A DNA stretch of 64,000 bases from Paenibacillus sp. FJAT-26967 (GCF_001541095.1 NZ_LMXH01000002.1:634671-698670), one strand, 5' to 3'. Positions 16,195-25,525 are shown, numbered from the stretch's first letter. A program made the numbers and translations. Notes: a model not told the origin generated them from the letters alone.

Positions 16195-17223
16195 ATTAAA
16201 GGCATTGGGATAAGCGGCACAGGCAGAATTGGACGATTGTTAATAAGAAGAATGCTCTCCACGGAATCTTTCACTGGACGTTTAGCGGCAATCAATAGCA
16301 TTTATCCGGTCGAAACGGTAGCTCATTTACTTAAATATGACACTGTGCACGGGAAATGGGATGCTGCAATCTCCATTCAGGACGGAAAATTAGTCATTAA
16401 CGGTCAATCGATAGAAATTGCATCTGAGCGCGATCCTGAGAATATTCCTTGGTCCCGGATGGGTGCAGAGATTGTGTTAGATGCAACGGGGAAGTTCAAT
16501 GAACGTTCAGGTGCCGGCAAACATTTAAAGGCAGGCGCCTCCAAGGTCATAATTACCGCACCCGGCAAAGAGATGGATTTTACCATTGTAATGGGTGTGA
16601 ATGATCGGCTTTATGATCCTTCCGGCCAGCACCTGTTATCCGCCGCTTCCTGTACAACCAATTGTGTAGCGCCTGTTCTGCAAATTTTAGATGATAAATA
16701 CGGAGTGAGAAGCGGCTGGATGACAACCGTCCATGCTTTTACTTCGGACCAGAATCATTTGGATAATCCGCATCAAGATTTACGGAGGGCAAGAGCTTGT
16801 ACGCAATCCATTGTCCCGACCAGTACAGGCGTCGGTACAGCGCTTATGGATGTCCTGCCGCATCTTGCCTCTTCCCTGCAGGGTATTTCGTTGCGAGTGC
16901 CGACCCAAGATGTCTCCTTAATTGACTTAACTGTTCAAGTACAACAATCTGCTCAACTGGAAGATGTAAGAAACCTATTCAGACAAGCGGTAAACGGATC
17001 CTATCGCCCTTATGTCGCCTATTCGGAGGAACCTCTCGTATCTGCCGATTTTATCGGATGTTCCAAATCAGCAGTCATAGATGGTCAGACACTTGCGGTA
17101 CAAGGAGATCAGATCAAAGTGCTGGCCTGGTATGACAATGAATGGGCTTACGCTTGCCGGGTTGTAGAACTAGCTAATCTTGTGGGAGAAAGGATGATGG
17201 CAGGATGCAAAGTACTGGCCTAA
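16195..17223 (+). CDS. gap: glyceraldehyde-3-phosphate dehydrogenase, ATT start
   Basis: Type I GAPDH, 342 residues with the start proposed here. The catalytic Cys is in SAASCTTNC, the catalytic His in TTVHAFTSDQ, and the C-terminal WYDNEWAYACRVVELA is standard. The first in-frame ATG/GTG/TTG is TTG at 16237, which would delete the Rossmann loop GTGRIGR. Translating from ATT at 16195 restores it (I/M-KGIGISGTGRIGRLL), and GGAGG lies exactly eight bases upstream. The S-loop VPTSTGVGTA differs from canonical GapA, so this is probably a paralogue, perhaps gluconeogenic. It overlaps an SR1P-like gene (TAATG) and has cre-like and CcpN-like sites upstream. Confidence 0.9.
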   Translation: MKGIGISGTGRIGRLLIRRMLSTESFTGRLAAINSIYPVETVAHLLKYDTVHGKWDAAISIQDGKLVINGQSIEIASERDPENIPWSRMGAEIVLDATGKFNERSGAGKHLKAGASKVIITAPGKEMDFTIVMGVNDRLYDPSGQHLLSAASCTTNCVAPVLQILDDKYGVRSGWMTTVHAFTSDQNHLDNPHQDLRRARACTQSIVPTSTGVGTALMDVLPHLASSLQGISLRVPTQDVSLIDLTVQVQQSAQLEDVRNLFRQAVNGSYRPYVAYSEEPLVSADFIGCSKSAVIDGQTLAVQGDQIKVLAWYDNEWAYACRVVELANLVGERMMAGCKVLA

Positions 17224-17369
17224 TGGAGTGGGGAACTTTAATTTGTAAGCATTGCGGCAGCATCGTCGGATCGATGGATACGGTCAAAATCACGAAATAT
17301 TACGTGGAATGTAAGGATGAAGCTTGCGTTACGAGCCGTTCCTGTAAGGTACATTCGGGAAAGAAATAA
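17223..17369 (+). CDS. SR1P-family GapA-binding small protein
   Basis: A 48-residue protein starting at the ATG that overlaps the gap stop (TAATG). It has GTLICKHC near the N-terminus, then ten residues, then KITKYYVEC. The same spacing (GT-x2-CxxC-x10-K-x-T-x2-Y-x2-C) occurs in SR1P, the 39-residue peptide encoded by the SR1 RNA in Bacillus subtilis, which binds GapA and thereby stimulates RNase J1. Two further Cys follow near the C-terminus. No strong ribosome site is seen, so translational coupling to gap is likely. Co-expression with a gap gene supports the assignment. Recognition is by motif spacing only. Confidence 0.8.
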   Translation: MEWGTLICKHCGSIVGSMDTVKITKYYVECKDEACVTSRSCKVHSGKK

Positions 17370-17395
17370 TCGTCTTCTATTATTCGACTTGTCCA

Positions 17396-17425
17396 CTGTC
17401 GTACTTGGGTACGGCAGTTTTTTTA
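17396..17425 (+). terminator. terminator after the gap-SR1P operon
   Basis: CTGTCGTAC-TTG-GGTACGGCAG forms a stem with one G-U pair, followed by TTTTTTTA. Confidence 0.85.
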
Positions 17426-17550
17426 TTGTTAACTATAAAGCGCTTACAACCCTCGGGAATCTGCATTTTTTTATTCCATTTTTTCACTGTGTGTTCTATT
17501 ATTAAGAGATAGAGGGCATAGTCATTTTATGTCGAAAAGGAGAGTCGGGA

Positions 17551-18942
17551 ATGAGATTCCGCAGCTTGTCCGGGCCTGCAGCCATCGTTTTGCTGCCTTA
17601 TCTTTTATTTGTTTTTTTGAAAAGTCAGCCAGGCTTGGATGCTGTTTTCGTCATGCCCCGGGGACATTTTTATATTGTAAGCTCCGTTGCCTTGCTCGCC
17701 TTTGTCATCGCTCTTGCAGTGGGTGCAGCAGGCCGCAGAATGCGTAACATAAAGGTCATTTTTCTGGCCTTGTCTTTTATATCGCTCGCGGGAATATTTA
17801 TGGTCCACGGCTTGTCCACTCCGGAACTTCTTCTACATGCTACCCATGTTCCCGGGGTTACGGCCACACTCAGTGTAATTATGGCAACCTTCTGGCTTTG
17901 GCTTTCCTCCTATCCTTCCGATAACCGCTTTATCGTATTTTTATCCCGGCATGATAACATGCTCATACCTGTGTGGACGCTTATTTTGGCCCTCTTCGGT
18001 GTAACCGTGCTAAGCTACCCTGAGCTGCTGGATTCAGTGCAGACCGGTATCGACTCCTTGAATTGGCTTCTTATAGCGGTGACAGCCCTGTTTAATTTCA
18101 TTACCATCTATCGATATTATCACTCTTACCTCTATTCCAGGTTCCCGCTTCAAATCGCGATTGTCTATAGTGCAGGCTGTCTTGTTGTATCTCAGTTAAT
18201 TATGGTCCAGGGGCAGGCCTGGAAGAGCAGCTGGTGGATGTATCATTTTCTGCTGCTGGCATCCATGATTATTATGCTGACGGGTCTGTACAAACAATAT
18301 GCGGCCAATCAATCGCTAGCCGGTGCGTTGCGCGCGTTATTTACAACAGATCCGATTGAAAGAATTACAAATTCTCTGTCACCCAGTGTCAGAGCGCTTA
18401 TGAATGCGACCGAGAATAAAGACGTGTATACGGCCGGACATAATTTCAGAGTTACGTTCTATGCACTCAAACTGGCTGAAGAGATGCAGCTCAGCCCGGA
18501 TAAGCTGAGAGCGCTGGCTCACGGAACGATCGTACATGATGTAGGCAAAATCGATATTCCGGATGAAATTCTTAACAAACCCGGCAAACTGACGGACAGT
18601 GAACGTGAAATCATTAACCAGCACACGGTCAGCGGCTATGAGATTTGCCGAAGCCTCGGTTTTATGGAAGAGGAACTAGGCATAATCCGTTCACACCATG
18701 AGAAGTGGAACGGTGAAGGGTACCCGGATCGGTTAAAGGCGGATCAAATCCCCTTGATGGCAAGGATCGTATCCGTAACGGACGTATATGATGCGCTGAC
18801 TTCTAACCGGGCTTACCGGAAGGCTTTATCCCATGAAGCGGCAATGGTTTATCTCCGGAACAATAAGGGCATATTTTTTGATCCGGTTTGTGTAGAAGCG
18901 TGGGAACGCGCTTGCCATAAAGATTCTTCCATTTATCTGTAG
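17551..18942 (+). CDS. membrane HD-GYP phosphohydrolase
   Basis: A 463-residue protein. Residues about 1-240 hold seven or eight hydrophobic helices forming a membrane sensor module. Residues about 275-450 form an HD-GYP domain: HDVGKIDIPDEILNKPGKL, the HTVSGYEI helix, and HHEKWNGEGYPDRL with the GYP triad. Such domains hydrolyse cyclic di-GMP and similar dinucleotides. AAAGGAG precedes the ATG. It stands alone between terminators. The signal sensed is unknown. Confidence 0.9.
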   Translation: MRFRSLSGPAAIVLLPYLLFVFLKSQPGLDAVFVMPRGHFYIVSSVALLAFVIALAVGAAGRRMRNIKVIFLALSFISLAGIFMVHGLSTPELLLHATHVPGVTATLSVIMATFWLWLSSYPSDNRFIVFLSRHDNMLIPVWTLILALFGVTVLSYPELLDSVQTGIDSLNWLLIAVTALFNFITIYRYYHSYLYSRFPLQIAIVYSAGCLVVSQLIMVQGQAWKSSWWMYHFLLLASMIIMLTGLYKQYAANQSLAGALRALFTTDPIERITNSLSPSVRALMNATENKDVYTAGHNFRVTFYALKLAEEMQLSPDKLRALAHGTIVHDVGKIDIPDEILNKPGKLTDSEREIINQHTVSGYEICRSLGFMEEELGIIRSHHEKWNGEGYPDRLKADQIPLMARIVSVTDVYDALTSNRAYRKALSHEAAMVYLRNNKGIFFDPVCVEAWERACHKDSSIYL

Positions 18943-18990
18943 AACCGGGTCCATATACATAGCACGTACGTTAAGCGATATTCATATAAT

Positions 18991-19026
18991 AAGACAGCAG
19001 TTCGTCATAGGACGAACTGCTGTCTT
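18991..19026. terminator. long hairpin, probable terminator of the HD-GYP gene
   Basis: Perfect 16-base arms AAGACAGCAGTTCGTC / GACGAACTGCTGTCTT with a four-base loop. The U-tract is short, so efficiency on the plus strand is uncertain. Confidence 0.65.
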
Positions 19027-19109
19027 ATTGCCGTACAAGACTCTGCAAGATACTGTTCCAGATTTTAATCATCTTCTATCCGACTAACAGAGGCGATTAG
19101 AGGGTATGT

Positions 19110-20045
19110 ATGTCTAGGAAGCGGCTGTTCCTGTCAAAGGCAGGACCGTTTATGAAAGCGAGGATTCATACCATGGATAAAACAATTCGGAATAAAGCTT
19201 ATCATCCTACTAAAAAAGCCGTGCAACACGGAAAAAAAGCTGTTCGTGAGAAGGCTTCATGGATTGATAAATTAGCAAGGATAGGCTATGCGGCCAAAGG
19301 TACCGTTTATTCGGCGATAGGTTTGCTGGCTCTATTGGCAGCAGCTGGATACGGCGGCGAGGTGACAGATAAGCAGGGGGCACTGGCAGCAATAGGCTCA
19401 CAGCCTCTGGGCGGATTATTTTTGTTTATACTCACCGTTGGCTTGACCGGGTATCTGCTCTGGTGCATCGTCCAGGCCTTTGTAGATACAGACGGTGAGG
19501 GGAACAGCTGGAAGGGGATTGCCGCAAGGATCGGCACATTGGCAGGAGGTGTCGTATACGGCGCACTCGCTTTTACTGCCTTTCAGACAATGAATCACTC
19601 GGCGCAGTCTGCCGGAGGCAAAGAACAAAGCATGACCGCTATGCTGCTGCAGAAGCCTTTTGGGGCTACACTCGTAGCCGCTGCAGGCGCTGCCGTAGCA
19701 GGCTATGGTCTCTACCAGATTATCAAAGCTTATAAAGTTTCTTTTACGAAAAGATTCAAGAAGAACGAAATGAGCGCGGCTGTATACCGGAATGCGGTTC
19801 GCATTTCTAGATTCGGGATTGCCGCTAGAGGTGTCGTATTCGGACTGGTTGCATTTTTTCTGATCCGTACAGCAGTGCTGTCTGACCCCAGCCAGACAAA
19901 AGGTGTGGACGAAGCCCTAGCTGAACTGGCGAAGCAGCCTTTCGGAAATTGGCTTCTGGGCGCTGCTGCGCTCGGGCTGTTGGCCTATGGTTTGTACCTG
20001 TTTGTGCTGGCACGTTATCGTAAGACGATAGCTAATCACAGATAA
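19110..20045 (+). CDS. DUF1206 domain membrane protein
   Basis: A 311-residue membrane protein made of three internal repeats of about 75 residues, each with two hydrophobic helices: openings IDKLARIGYAAKGTVYS, AARIGTLAGGVVYGALA and RISRFGIAARGVVFGL. This is the DUF1206 pattern. Function unknown. The basic N-terminal 50 residues are cytosolic. Start is uncertain: ATG at 19110 follows GAGGGTATGT, but ATG at 19152 and 19173 are alternatives. Confidence 0.8.
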   Translation: MSRKRLFLSKAGPFMKARIHTMDKTIRNKAYHPTKKAVQHGKKAVREKASWIDKLARIGYAAKGTVYSAIGLLALLAAAGYGGEVTDKQGALAAIGSQPLGGLFLFILTVGLTGYLLWCIVQAFVDTDGEGNSWKGIAARIGTLAGGVVYGALAFTAFQTMNHSAQSAGGKEQSMTAMLLQKPFGATLVAAAGAAVAGYGLYQIIKAYKVSFTKRFKKNEMSAAVYRNAVRISRFGIAARGVVFGLVAFFLIRTAVLSDPSQTKGVDEALAELAKQPFGNWLLGAAALGLLAYGLYLFVLARYRKTIANHR

Positions 20046-20100
20046 GAGAGATAAAGTGACATGTCTTTTAATGCGGCCGTGAGCTGCCAGTCTGACAAAC

Positions 20101-20132
20101 AAGGACCGTGGAGGTAATTCTCCACGGTCCTT
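20101..20132. terminator. bidirectional terminator
   Basis: AAGGACCGTGGAG and CTCCACGGTCCTT arms with a six-base loop between convergent genes. Confidence 0.85.
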
Positions 20133-20138
20133 TGCTAG

Positions 20139-20570
20139 TCAGGCAGGTTTGTTTCTTCTTCTATATTTGTACTGATTCCATTGGTAGTGGACAAAGCAGC
20201 CTACACAGAACCCGAGGATAGCTACACAAGCGGCGAGCCCCACCATAACTGAGAATATGAAAGCTAGTGTATTCCAGCCCAGCATATACCCTATTAATGC
20301 AGTAAGCAGGAATATAATTGCCAGAAGCTGATTGAATAATTGTTGTCCTTTGTCTTCAGGAATATAGGAGGAAGGCTCTTTTCTTAAAAAGATTTTAGCT
20401 GTGCGCATTACAGGATTAAAATTAAAGAAAACACCCATAACACCAGAGATCAGAGGAATAGCTAGAATCCAGTACAAACCTGTAAGTAAGGCGGCAAGAA
20501 CGGATATAACAATCACCCATTGATTCGCGCGCACCAGTGGCCGGGGAATCGATTGAGAAGCTTCGTGCAT
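20139..20570 (-). CDS. DUF4395 family membrane protein
   Basis: A 143-residue membrane protein with four hydrophobic helices. The opening IPRPLVRANQWVIVIS and the Cys pair in FCVGCFVH are typical of DUF4395. The start at 20570 is chosen because GGGTGG lies upstream; the open frame extends to 20711 without a ribosome site. In other Firmicutes DUF4395 genes often neighbour thioredoxin-like or sulphur-transfer genes; none is seen here. Confidence 0.8.
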   Translation of the reverse strand: MHEASQSIPRPLVRANQWVIVISVLAALLTGLYWILAIPLISGVMGVFFNFNPVMRTAKIFLRKEPSSYIPEDKGQQLFNQLLAIIFLLTALIGYMLGWNTLAFIFSVMVGLAACVAILGFCVGCFVHYQWNQYKYRRRNKPA

Positions 20571-20727
20571 ATAAACCACCCTGTTCCTATCGGAATATTT
20601 TATACATTTATTATAATTCTCATTGCTCTCAATATCCAGACTCTTTTCAAAAAGCGCAAAAGCTCTTGGATAGAATAGGCAACAGATGTTATTATGTACT
20701 CTAGCTGACATAGAAAGAGGTTATGAG

Positions 20728-21021
20728 ATGATTGATCATATTGTGCTAGTGAAATTTGGCGAAACAACTACTCAGGAACAGCTTCAAGAAGTGGTTCAAA
20801 GATTTAAAGCGTTGAAGGGGCGTTTAAGCGGAATCGTAGATCTTCAAGCAGGCATTAACTTTTCCGACAAGAATCAAGGTTACCAAATTGTCTTGTCTGT
20901 CCGTTTTGAGAACCGAGATGCGCTGCAGGCATACGGGCCGAATCCGGATCACCAGGCCGTAGCGGCCTACATTAGAGAAGTGGGCCGTGTAGACAGCATT
21001 GTCGTAGATATCGAGTTATAA
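20728..21021 (+). CDS. Dabb (stress-responsive A/B barrel) family protein
   Basis: A 97-residue dimeric alpha/beta-barrel protein. The opening MIDHIVLVKFGETTTQEQ and the central LSGIVDLQAGINFS fit the Dabb family; residues PNPDHQAVAAYIREVG form the typical C-terminal helix. The start at 20728 is eight bases after AGAGG. Divergent from the DUF4395 gene. Role unknown, cytosolic. Confidence 0.85.
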   Translation: MIDHIVLVKFGETTTQEQLQEVVQRFKALKGRLSGIVDLQAGINFSDKNQGYQIVLSVRFENRDALQAYGPNPDHQAVAAYIREVGRVDSIVVDIEL

Positions 21022-21045
21022 TAATCAAAACGTGGTATTCCAGAG

Positions 21046-21077
21046 AACCGGCTTCCTAAGAAGAAGCCGGTTTTTTA
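21046..21077 (+). terminator. Rho-independent terminator
   Basis: AACCGGCTTC and GAAGCCGGTT arms with a seven-base loop and a TTTT tail after the Dabb gene. Confidence 0.9.
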
Positions 21078-21220
21078 GTGGGTGCTTAGCGCATTGGTAA
21101 AAATTATTTTACAGCTAAGGAATATCATTCCTTTTTTAAATTTCTGTGTTATTATAGAATGTATGTTCTGAAAGGGCTTTCGTGAGAATACAACGTCAAA
21201 AGAGGAAAGAGGTGCAGGGT

Positions 21221-22963
21221 ATGAATTTTGTAAGTCGGCTGAGTTGGTTTTTTAAATGGAGGTGGGGGTATTACACGCTGGCTATTGTATTGATGACATC
21301 TGTCAGTTTACTTACAACGATCCCGCCCAAGCTTATCGGCAACACCGTTGACCATATCCGTAACGGGAATTTAACGGCTGCCGGATTAAATGAGACGGTT
21401 CTTCTGCTAGTGGGGTTGTCTCTGCTTCAATACGTGCTGGCGTATATTTGGATTACAACCTTATTCGGCAATTCCGCGCTTTTAGAAAAGCTTCTGAGAG
21501 GGAAACTCCTGAATCACTTAACAAGAATGACACCGGGTTTTTTTCAAAAGAACAGTACAGGCCAGTTAATGGCACTGGCAACCAATGATGTTCTGTCCAT
21601 TGGACAGACGGCAGGTTATGGAGTAATGACACTGGTCAATACCTTGGTGGGCGCATCTGTGGTCATTATAACCATGATCTCTTTAATCAGCTTTAAGCTT
21701 ATGATTGCGGCTTTAATTCCGCTTCCTTTCCTGGCACTCGTGATCAGCAAGCTGGGCACCCGGGTAAGGACTCGTTTCCTGTCCGCGCAAGCAGCTTTCG
21801 GGCAAATGAACGACCATGCACTGGAATCTATTTCAGGAATCCGCGTGATCCGTTCCTATGTTCAGGAGGAAGAGGACCTTCGTGCTTTTGACAGAGTGAC
21901 TTCTGAAGTGATGGTTAAGAATAGGCAGGTCTCGTTCTTAAATGCGCTCTTCCAGCCACTTATTTCTTTGATTGTCGGAGTCAGCTATACGATAGGCATC
22001 GGGTACGGATCGTATCTCGTCATTCAAGGGGAAATAACACTCGGTAATCTTATTTCCTTTAACATTTACTTGGGTATGTTGATCTGGCCGATGATTTCAT
22101 TCGGGGAATTCATTAATGTGCTCCAGCGCGGCAGCGCTTCGGCCGACCGCCTGGATACAGCGCTAACCCAAGAGCCCGAGCTGAAAGATGCAGATTCACC
22201 GGTCTTCGTCAAGGAGCCCGCATCCATTGAGATGAAGCGGTTAACGTTTACATATCCCACAGCCAAGCAACCGAGTCTCACGGGTATTTCATTCTTTCTC
22301 GAACAAGGGCAGACGCTTGGTATTGTCGGTAAAACAGGCAGCGGCAAGAGCACTCTGCTTAAACAACTGCTCCGTCAGTACTCCGTTGCGCCAGATCAGC
22401 TATTTATTGCGGGAGTTCCCATTGAGAGCATTGCAATGGATCAGATGAAGAGCTGGGTCGCTTATGTGCCTCAAGAGCACATGCTTTTATCCAAGTCGAT
22501 CCGGGATAATATCGCTTTAGGCAAACCGGGAGCATCACAGGATGAAATTGCAAGAGCCGTGCAAATGGCTTCATTCGCACAAGATATCGAGCAGATGCCT
22601 GAAGGACTCGGGACGATTGTCGGGGAGAACGGCGTGATGCTTTCCGGCGGACAAAAACAGCGGCTTGCGATATCGAGAGCACTGCTCATTGATTCAGAAA
22701 TTCTACTGCTTGACGATTCTTTGTCAGCCGTGGATGCCCGGACAGAAAGCCGTATTCTTCATCAGCTCAGACTGGAGCGTGAAGGAAAGACGACGCTTAT
22801 CACGACGCATAGACTATCCGCAGTGAGCCATGCGAACTGGATTCTGGTGCTGGATGAGGGACGGATCATCGAGGAAGGCACCCACGAGGAACTTATGCTG
22901 CTGGGGGGCTGGTACAAGAGCCAGTGGGACCGCCAGCAGATGGAAGCGAGTCTTGCCGACTAA
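21221..22963 (+). CDS. ABC exporter half-transporter, degenerate-site subunit (BmrC/YheI-like)
   Basis: A 580-residue fusion of a six-helix membrane domain (residues about 1-320) and an ATPase domain (about 335-575). Walker A is GKTGSGKST, the signature LSGGQKQR, and Walker B ends LLLDDSLSAVD: Asp replaces the catalytic Glu, as in the degenerate subunit of heterodimeric exporters such as BmrCD and TM287/288. GAGGTG lies eight bases before the ATG at 21221. The partner subunit starts 25 bases after its stop. Substrates are likely drugs or lipids (family knowledge). Confidence 0.9.
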   Translation: MNFVSRLSWFFKWRWGYYTLAIVLMTSVSLLTTIPPKLIGNTVDHIRNGNLTAAGLNETVLLLVGLSLLQYVLAYIWITTLFGNSALLEKLLRGKLLNHLTRMTPGFFQKNSTGQLMALATNDVLSIGQTAGYGVMTLVNTLVGASVVIITMISLISFKLMIAALIPLPFLALVISKLGTRVRTRFLSAQAAFGQMNDHALESISGIRVIRSYVQEEEDLRAFDRVTSEVMVKNRQVSFLNALFQPLISLIVGVSYTIGIGYGSYLVIQGEITLGNLISFNIYLGMLIWPMISFGEFINVLQRGSASADRLDTALTQEPELKDADSPVFVKEPASIEMKRLTFTYPTAKQPSLTGISFFLEQGQTLGIVGKTGSGKSTLLKQLLRQYSVAPDQLFIAGVPIESIAMDQMKSWVAYVPQEHMLLSKSIRDNIALGKPGASQDEIARAVQMASFAQDIEQMPEGLGTIVGENGVMLSGGQKQRLAISRALLIDSEILLLDDSLSAVDARTESRILHQLRLEREGKTTLITTHRLSAVSHANWILVLDEGRIIEEGTHEELMLLGGWYKSQWDRQQMEASLAD

Positions 22964-22988
22964 GGACAGATCGGAAGGAGGTTTCATT

Positions 22989-24770
22989 TTGAATAAACAA
23001 TCTACGGCGAGAAGACTACTCGGGTATGCTCTTGCTTACAAATTCAGGATCATAGGCGCTCTGCTGATTCTATGCTTTGCAGTAGGGGCCGAACTTACAG
23101 GTCCGTTTATTACCAAAACCATTATTGACCAGCACTTGTCTGTGAATACGAAGGATCTTATACCCGTTCTGTGGCTTTTGGCTATATATATGGGACTTTT
23201 ATTGACTGCAAGTGTCAGCAACTTCATTCAATCTTATCTTCTTCAATCTACGGCTCTGCGTATCATTAAGAATATGCGTATGGACCTGATGAAGCATATT
23301 CAGCGGATTCCCCTTCGTTATTTTGACAACACGCCAATCGGGCAGGTGGTTTCAAGAATAGCGAACGATACTGAAGCAATCCGGGATTTGTTTATAAGCT
23401 TTATGGCGACCTTTGTGGTAAGTACGGTACAGATCATCGGTATCTTCATAGCGTTGTACATTCTTGATGTTCGTCTGGCACTTCTATGCTTACTTCTTCT
23501 GCCGCTGTTCATCGTTATTATTCTTATTCATCTCAAATTCTCCAAGAGATATATTACAATTATGCGGGCTCGCCTTAGTGATATGAATGCGATGATTAAT
23601 GAATCCATTATGGTGATGCCGATTATCCAGGCTTTCCGGCGTGAGAAAGTGACACAGGATGAATTCGAGACGCTTAATAAAGACCGTTATGTGAACCAGA
23701 TCAAGCAGTTTCGTGTGTTTTCTTTGTCGTCGCGCAACATTGTGGGTACGATCGGCAGTCTGGTTACGGCTGCAGTCCTCTGGTATTTCGGCAGAGAATC
23801 ACTGCTGACCGCGATCTCGTTCGGAGCTTTTTATGCTTTTATTGATTACTTGGGACGAATCTTTCAACCTATCATTGGATTTTTCGACCAGCTTACTAAT
23901 GCCCAAAGAGCTTTCGTATCGGCCGATAAAGTATTTGCTATTCTGGATAAAGAAGGCATTGGAATTGAGAAAACCGAACATGTTGAACGTCCGGCCGGCG
24001 TAGTCAAATTTGATCACGTTACTTTCGCTTACAAAGCTGGGGAACCGGTACTTAAGAACATTTCCTTTGAAGCACGAAAAGGTGAAACGATTGCACTTGT
24101 CGGGCACACCGGCTCCGGTAAAAGTTCAATTATGAACCTGCTGCTTGGTTTCTACGAACCGGATTCAGGAACGATTACCATCGACGGGCACGATATTTCC
24201 CGGATATCTAAACAGGCTTTGCGCAAACATATGGCCATTGTCCTGCAAGATCCTTATTTGTTCGCGGGAGATATTAAATTCAATGTAAGCCTGTACAACA
24301 AAGATATTACACTCGACCGTGTAAAAAGCGCTGTAGAAGCTGTGGGCGCCGCTTCTTTCATTGAACAGCTTCCGGAAGGTTACGACGAACAGGTTGTTGA
24401 GCGCGGGAGTACATTGTCATCGGGTCAGAGGCAATTAATCTCTTTTGCCAGAGCCTTAGCATTCGATCCCTCTATTCTCATATTAGATGAAGCAACGGCC
24501 AGCATCGACAGTGAGACAGAAGGACTTATACAGAAGGCTTTGAAGGTAGTCAGTGAAGGACGTACTACACTGGTAATCGCGCATAGATTATCCACGATAC
24601 GCGAAGCGGATCAGATCATTGTCCTGCATCGGGGAGAGATTGTAGAGCACGGCAACCATCAAGAGCTGATGGCACTTGAAGGCAGATACTTTAAGATGTA
24701 TCAGCTCCAAAGCGGCCGTAAGGATCCGAATGCAGCGAACAATGTGTCCGGCTCCCAATTATTCGCTTAA
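22989..24770 (+). CDS. ABC exporter half-transporter, consensus-site subunit (BmrD/YheH-like)
   Basis: A 593-residue half-transporter. The TTG at 22989 lies seven bases after AAGGAGG; the open frame continues upstream inside the previous gene but without support. Walker A GHTGSGKSS, signature LSSGQRQL and Walker B ILDEATASID show an intact catalytic Glu but an altered signature (Ser for Gly), so the heterodimer would have one consensus and one degenerate ATP site. It forms an operon with the preceding subunit. Confidence 0.9.
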   Translation: MNKQSTARRLLGYALAYKFRIIGALLILCFAVGAELTGPFITKTIIDQHLSVNTKDLIPVLWLLAIYMGLLLTASVSNFIQSYLLQSTALRIIKNMRMDLMKHIQRIPLRYFDNTPIGQVVSRIANDTEAIRDLFISFMATFVVSTVQIIGIFIALYILDVRLALLCLLLLPLFIVIILIHLKFSKRYITIMRARLSDMNAMINESIMVMPIIQAFRREKVTQDEFETLNKDRYVNQIKQFRVFSLSSRNIVGTIGSLVTAAVLWYFGRESLLTAISFGAFYAFIDYLGRIFQPIIGFFDQLTNAQRAFVSADKVFAILDKEGIGIEKTEHVERPAGVVKFDHVTFAYKAGEPVLKNISFEARKGETIALVGHTGSGKSSIMNLLLGFYEPDSGTITIDGHDISRISKQALRKHMAIVLQDPYLFAGDIKFNVSLYNKDITLDRVKSAVEAVGAASFIEQLPEGYDEQVVERGSTLSSGQRQLISFARALAFDPSILILDEATASIDSETEGLIQKALKVVSEGRTTLVIAHRLSTIREADQIIVLHRGEIVEHGNHQELMALEGRYFKMYQLQSGRKDPNAANNVSGSQLFA

Positions 24771-24825
24771 TCTACACGACTCTTCTATGCTACAATGGCT
24801 TATGATCACAAGAAGGAGTGGACAG

Positions 24826-25107
24826 ATGATGAGCGAAGCATTGAATGAGCAAGAGCTTGTGGACTACATAGCGTTGAAAACAAATGCAGCCCCGGCGGCG
24901 ATTCGACTCGTTTTAAAACACGAGCAAGTATTTCTGAATAGCGCCAAGGCAAATGCAAAAGGCGAAGTGGATATCGATAGCGATGATATCGTGGATTATG
25001 TACTAAGCCGGCGGGACGTCAAATTAGACGAATTGACCGTAGAGAGTATTTTGGACACCGAGATGGATTTCTTGATGGACAAAGGCATTGCCGGGTATGT
25101 GGATTAA
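24826..25107 (+). CDS. conserved hypothetical acidic protein
   Basis: A 93-residue, acidic, mostly helical protein, not recognised. The ATG at 24826 lies seven bases after AAGGAG. It is 55 bases after the exporter gene and may be co-transcribed. It has no signal peptide, membrane segment or Cys. The central stretch VDIDSDDIVDYVLSRRD suggests a small helical-bundle or DNA-associated fold, but nothing more can be said. Confidence 0.7.
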   Translation: MMSEALNEQELVDYIALKTNAAPAAIRLVLKHEQVFLNSAKANAKGEVDIDSDDIVDYVLSRRDVKLDELTVESILDTEMDFLMDKGIAGYVD

Positions 25108-25163
25108 GCTCAGGGTACTGGAATTGACTATCAGAGGGAACAGGATCAAAAGATATCTTTTAG

Positions 25164-25197
25164 GAAGACTGCCAGTTATTCTGGCAGTCTTTCTTTA
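25164..25197 (+). terminator. Rho-independent terminator
   Basis: AAGACTGCCAG and CTGGCAGTCTT arms with a five-base loop and a T-rich tail, closing the exporter operon. Confidence 0.85.
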
Positions 25198-25446
25198 TGT
25201 AGCGTTATGGATAGGTTTTCAAAGTCCGTGAGTACTCATTGTTGGTTTTACAAAGAAATGTAATTAATAAATGTGACGGAGATCAATCTCAAGTGTGTTA
25301 TGTAGGGAAGGGGGCTGAACAAGCCATCTTGTAACGCAGCGATTATGAAATGATCGGGTATGAAGTTGGAACGTTAACCCTATCCGGTATGAAGATACCT
25401 GCAATGAAAAATATGCAGAGAGAGCGACGAGGACTAGGGAATTATA

Positions 25447-25475
25447 TTTACATTTTTTACAAATTATGTAATAAT
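25447..25475 (+). promoter_or_regulatory. sigma-A-like promoter with overlapping palindrome
   Basis: TTTACA, 17 bases and AATAAT lie 50 bases before the secreted-protein gene. A palindrome TTACA-AATTA-TGTAA (25457-25471) overlaps the spacer and -10 and may be an operator. The rest of 25198-25446 shows no open frame or RNA gene that I can recognise. Confidence 0.4.
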
Positions 25476-25525
25476 TGAAATGAGTGATGGCCATCCTCCA
25501 ATAATATTAAAGGAGAGTATTCTGA

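Noticed and set aside
16237-16239. TTG as the gap start codon
   Set aside because: It would remove the GTGRIGR nucleotide-binding loop and has no ribosome site; ATT at 16195 has GGAGG at eight bases.
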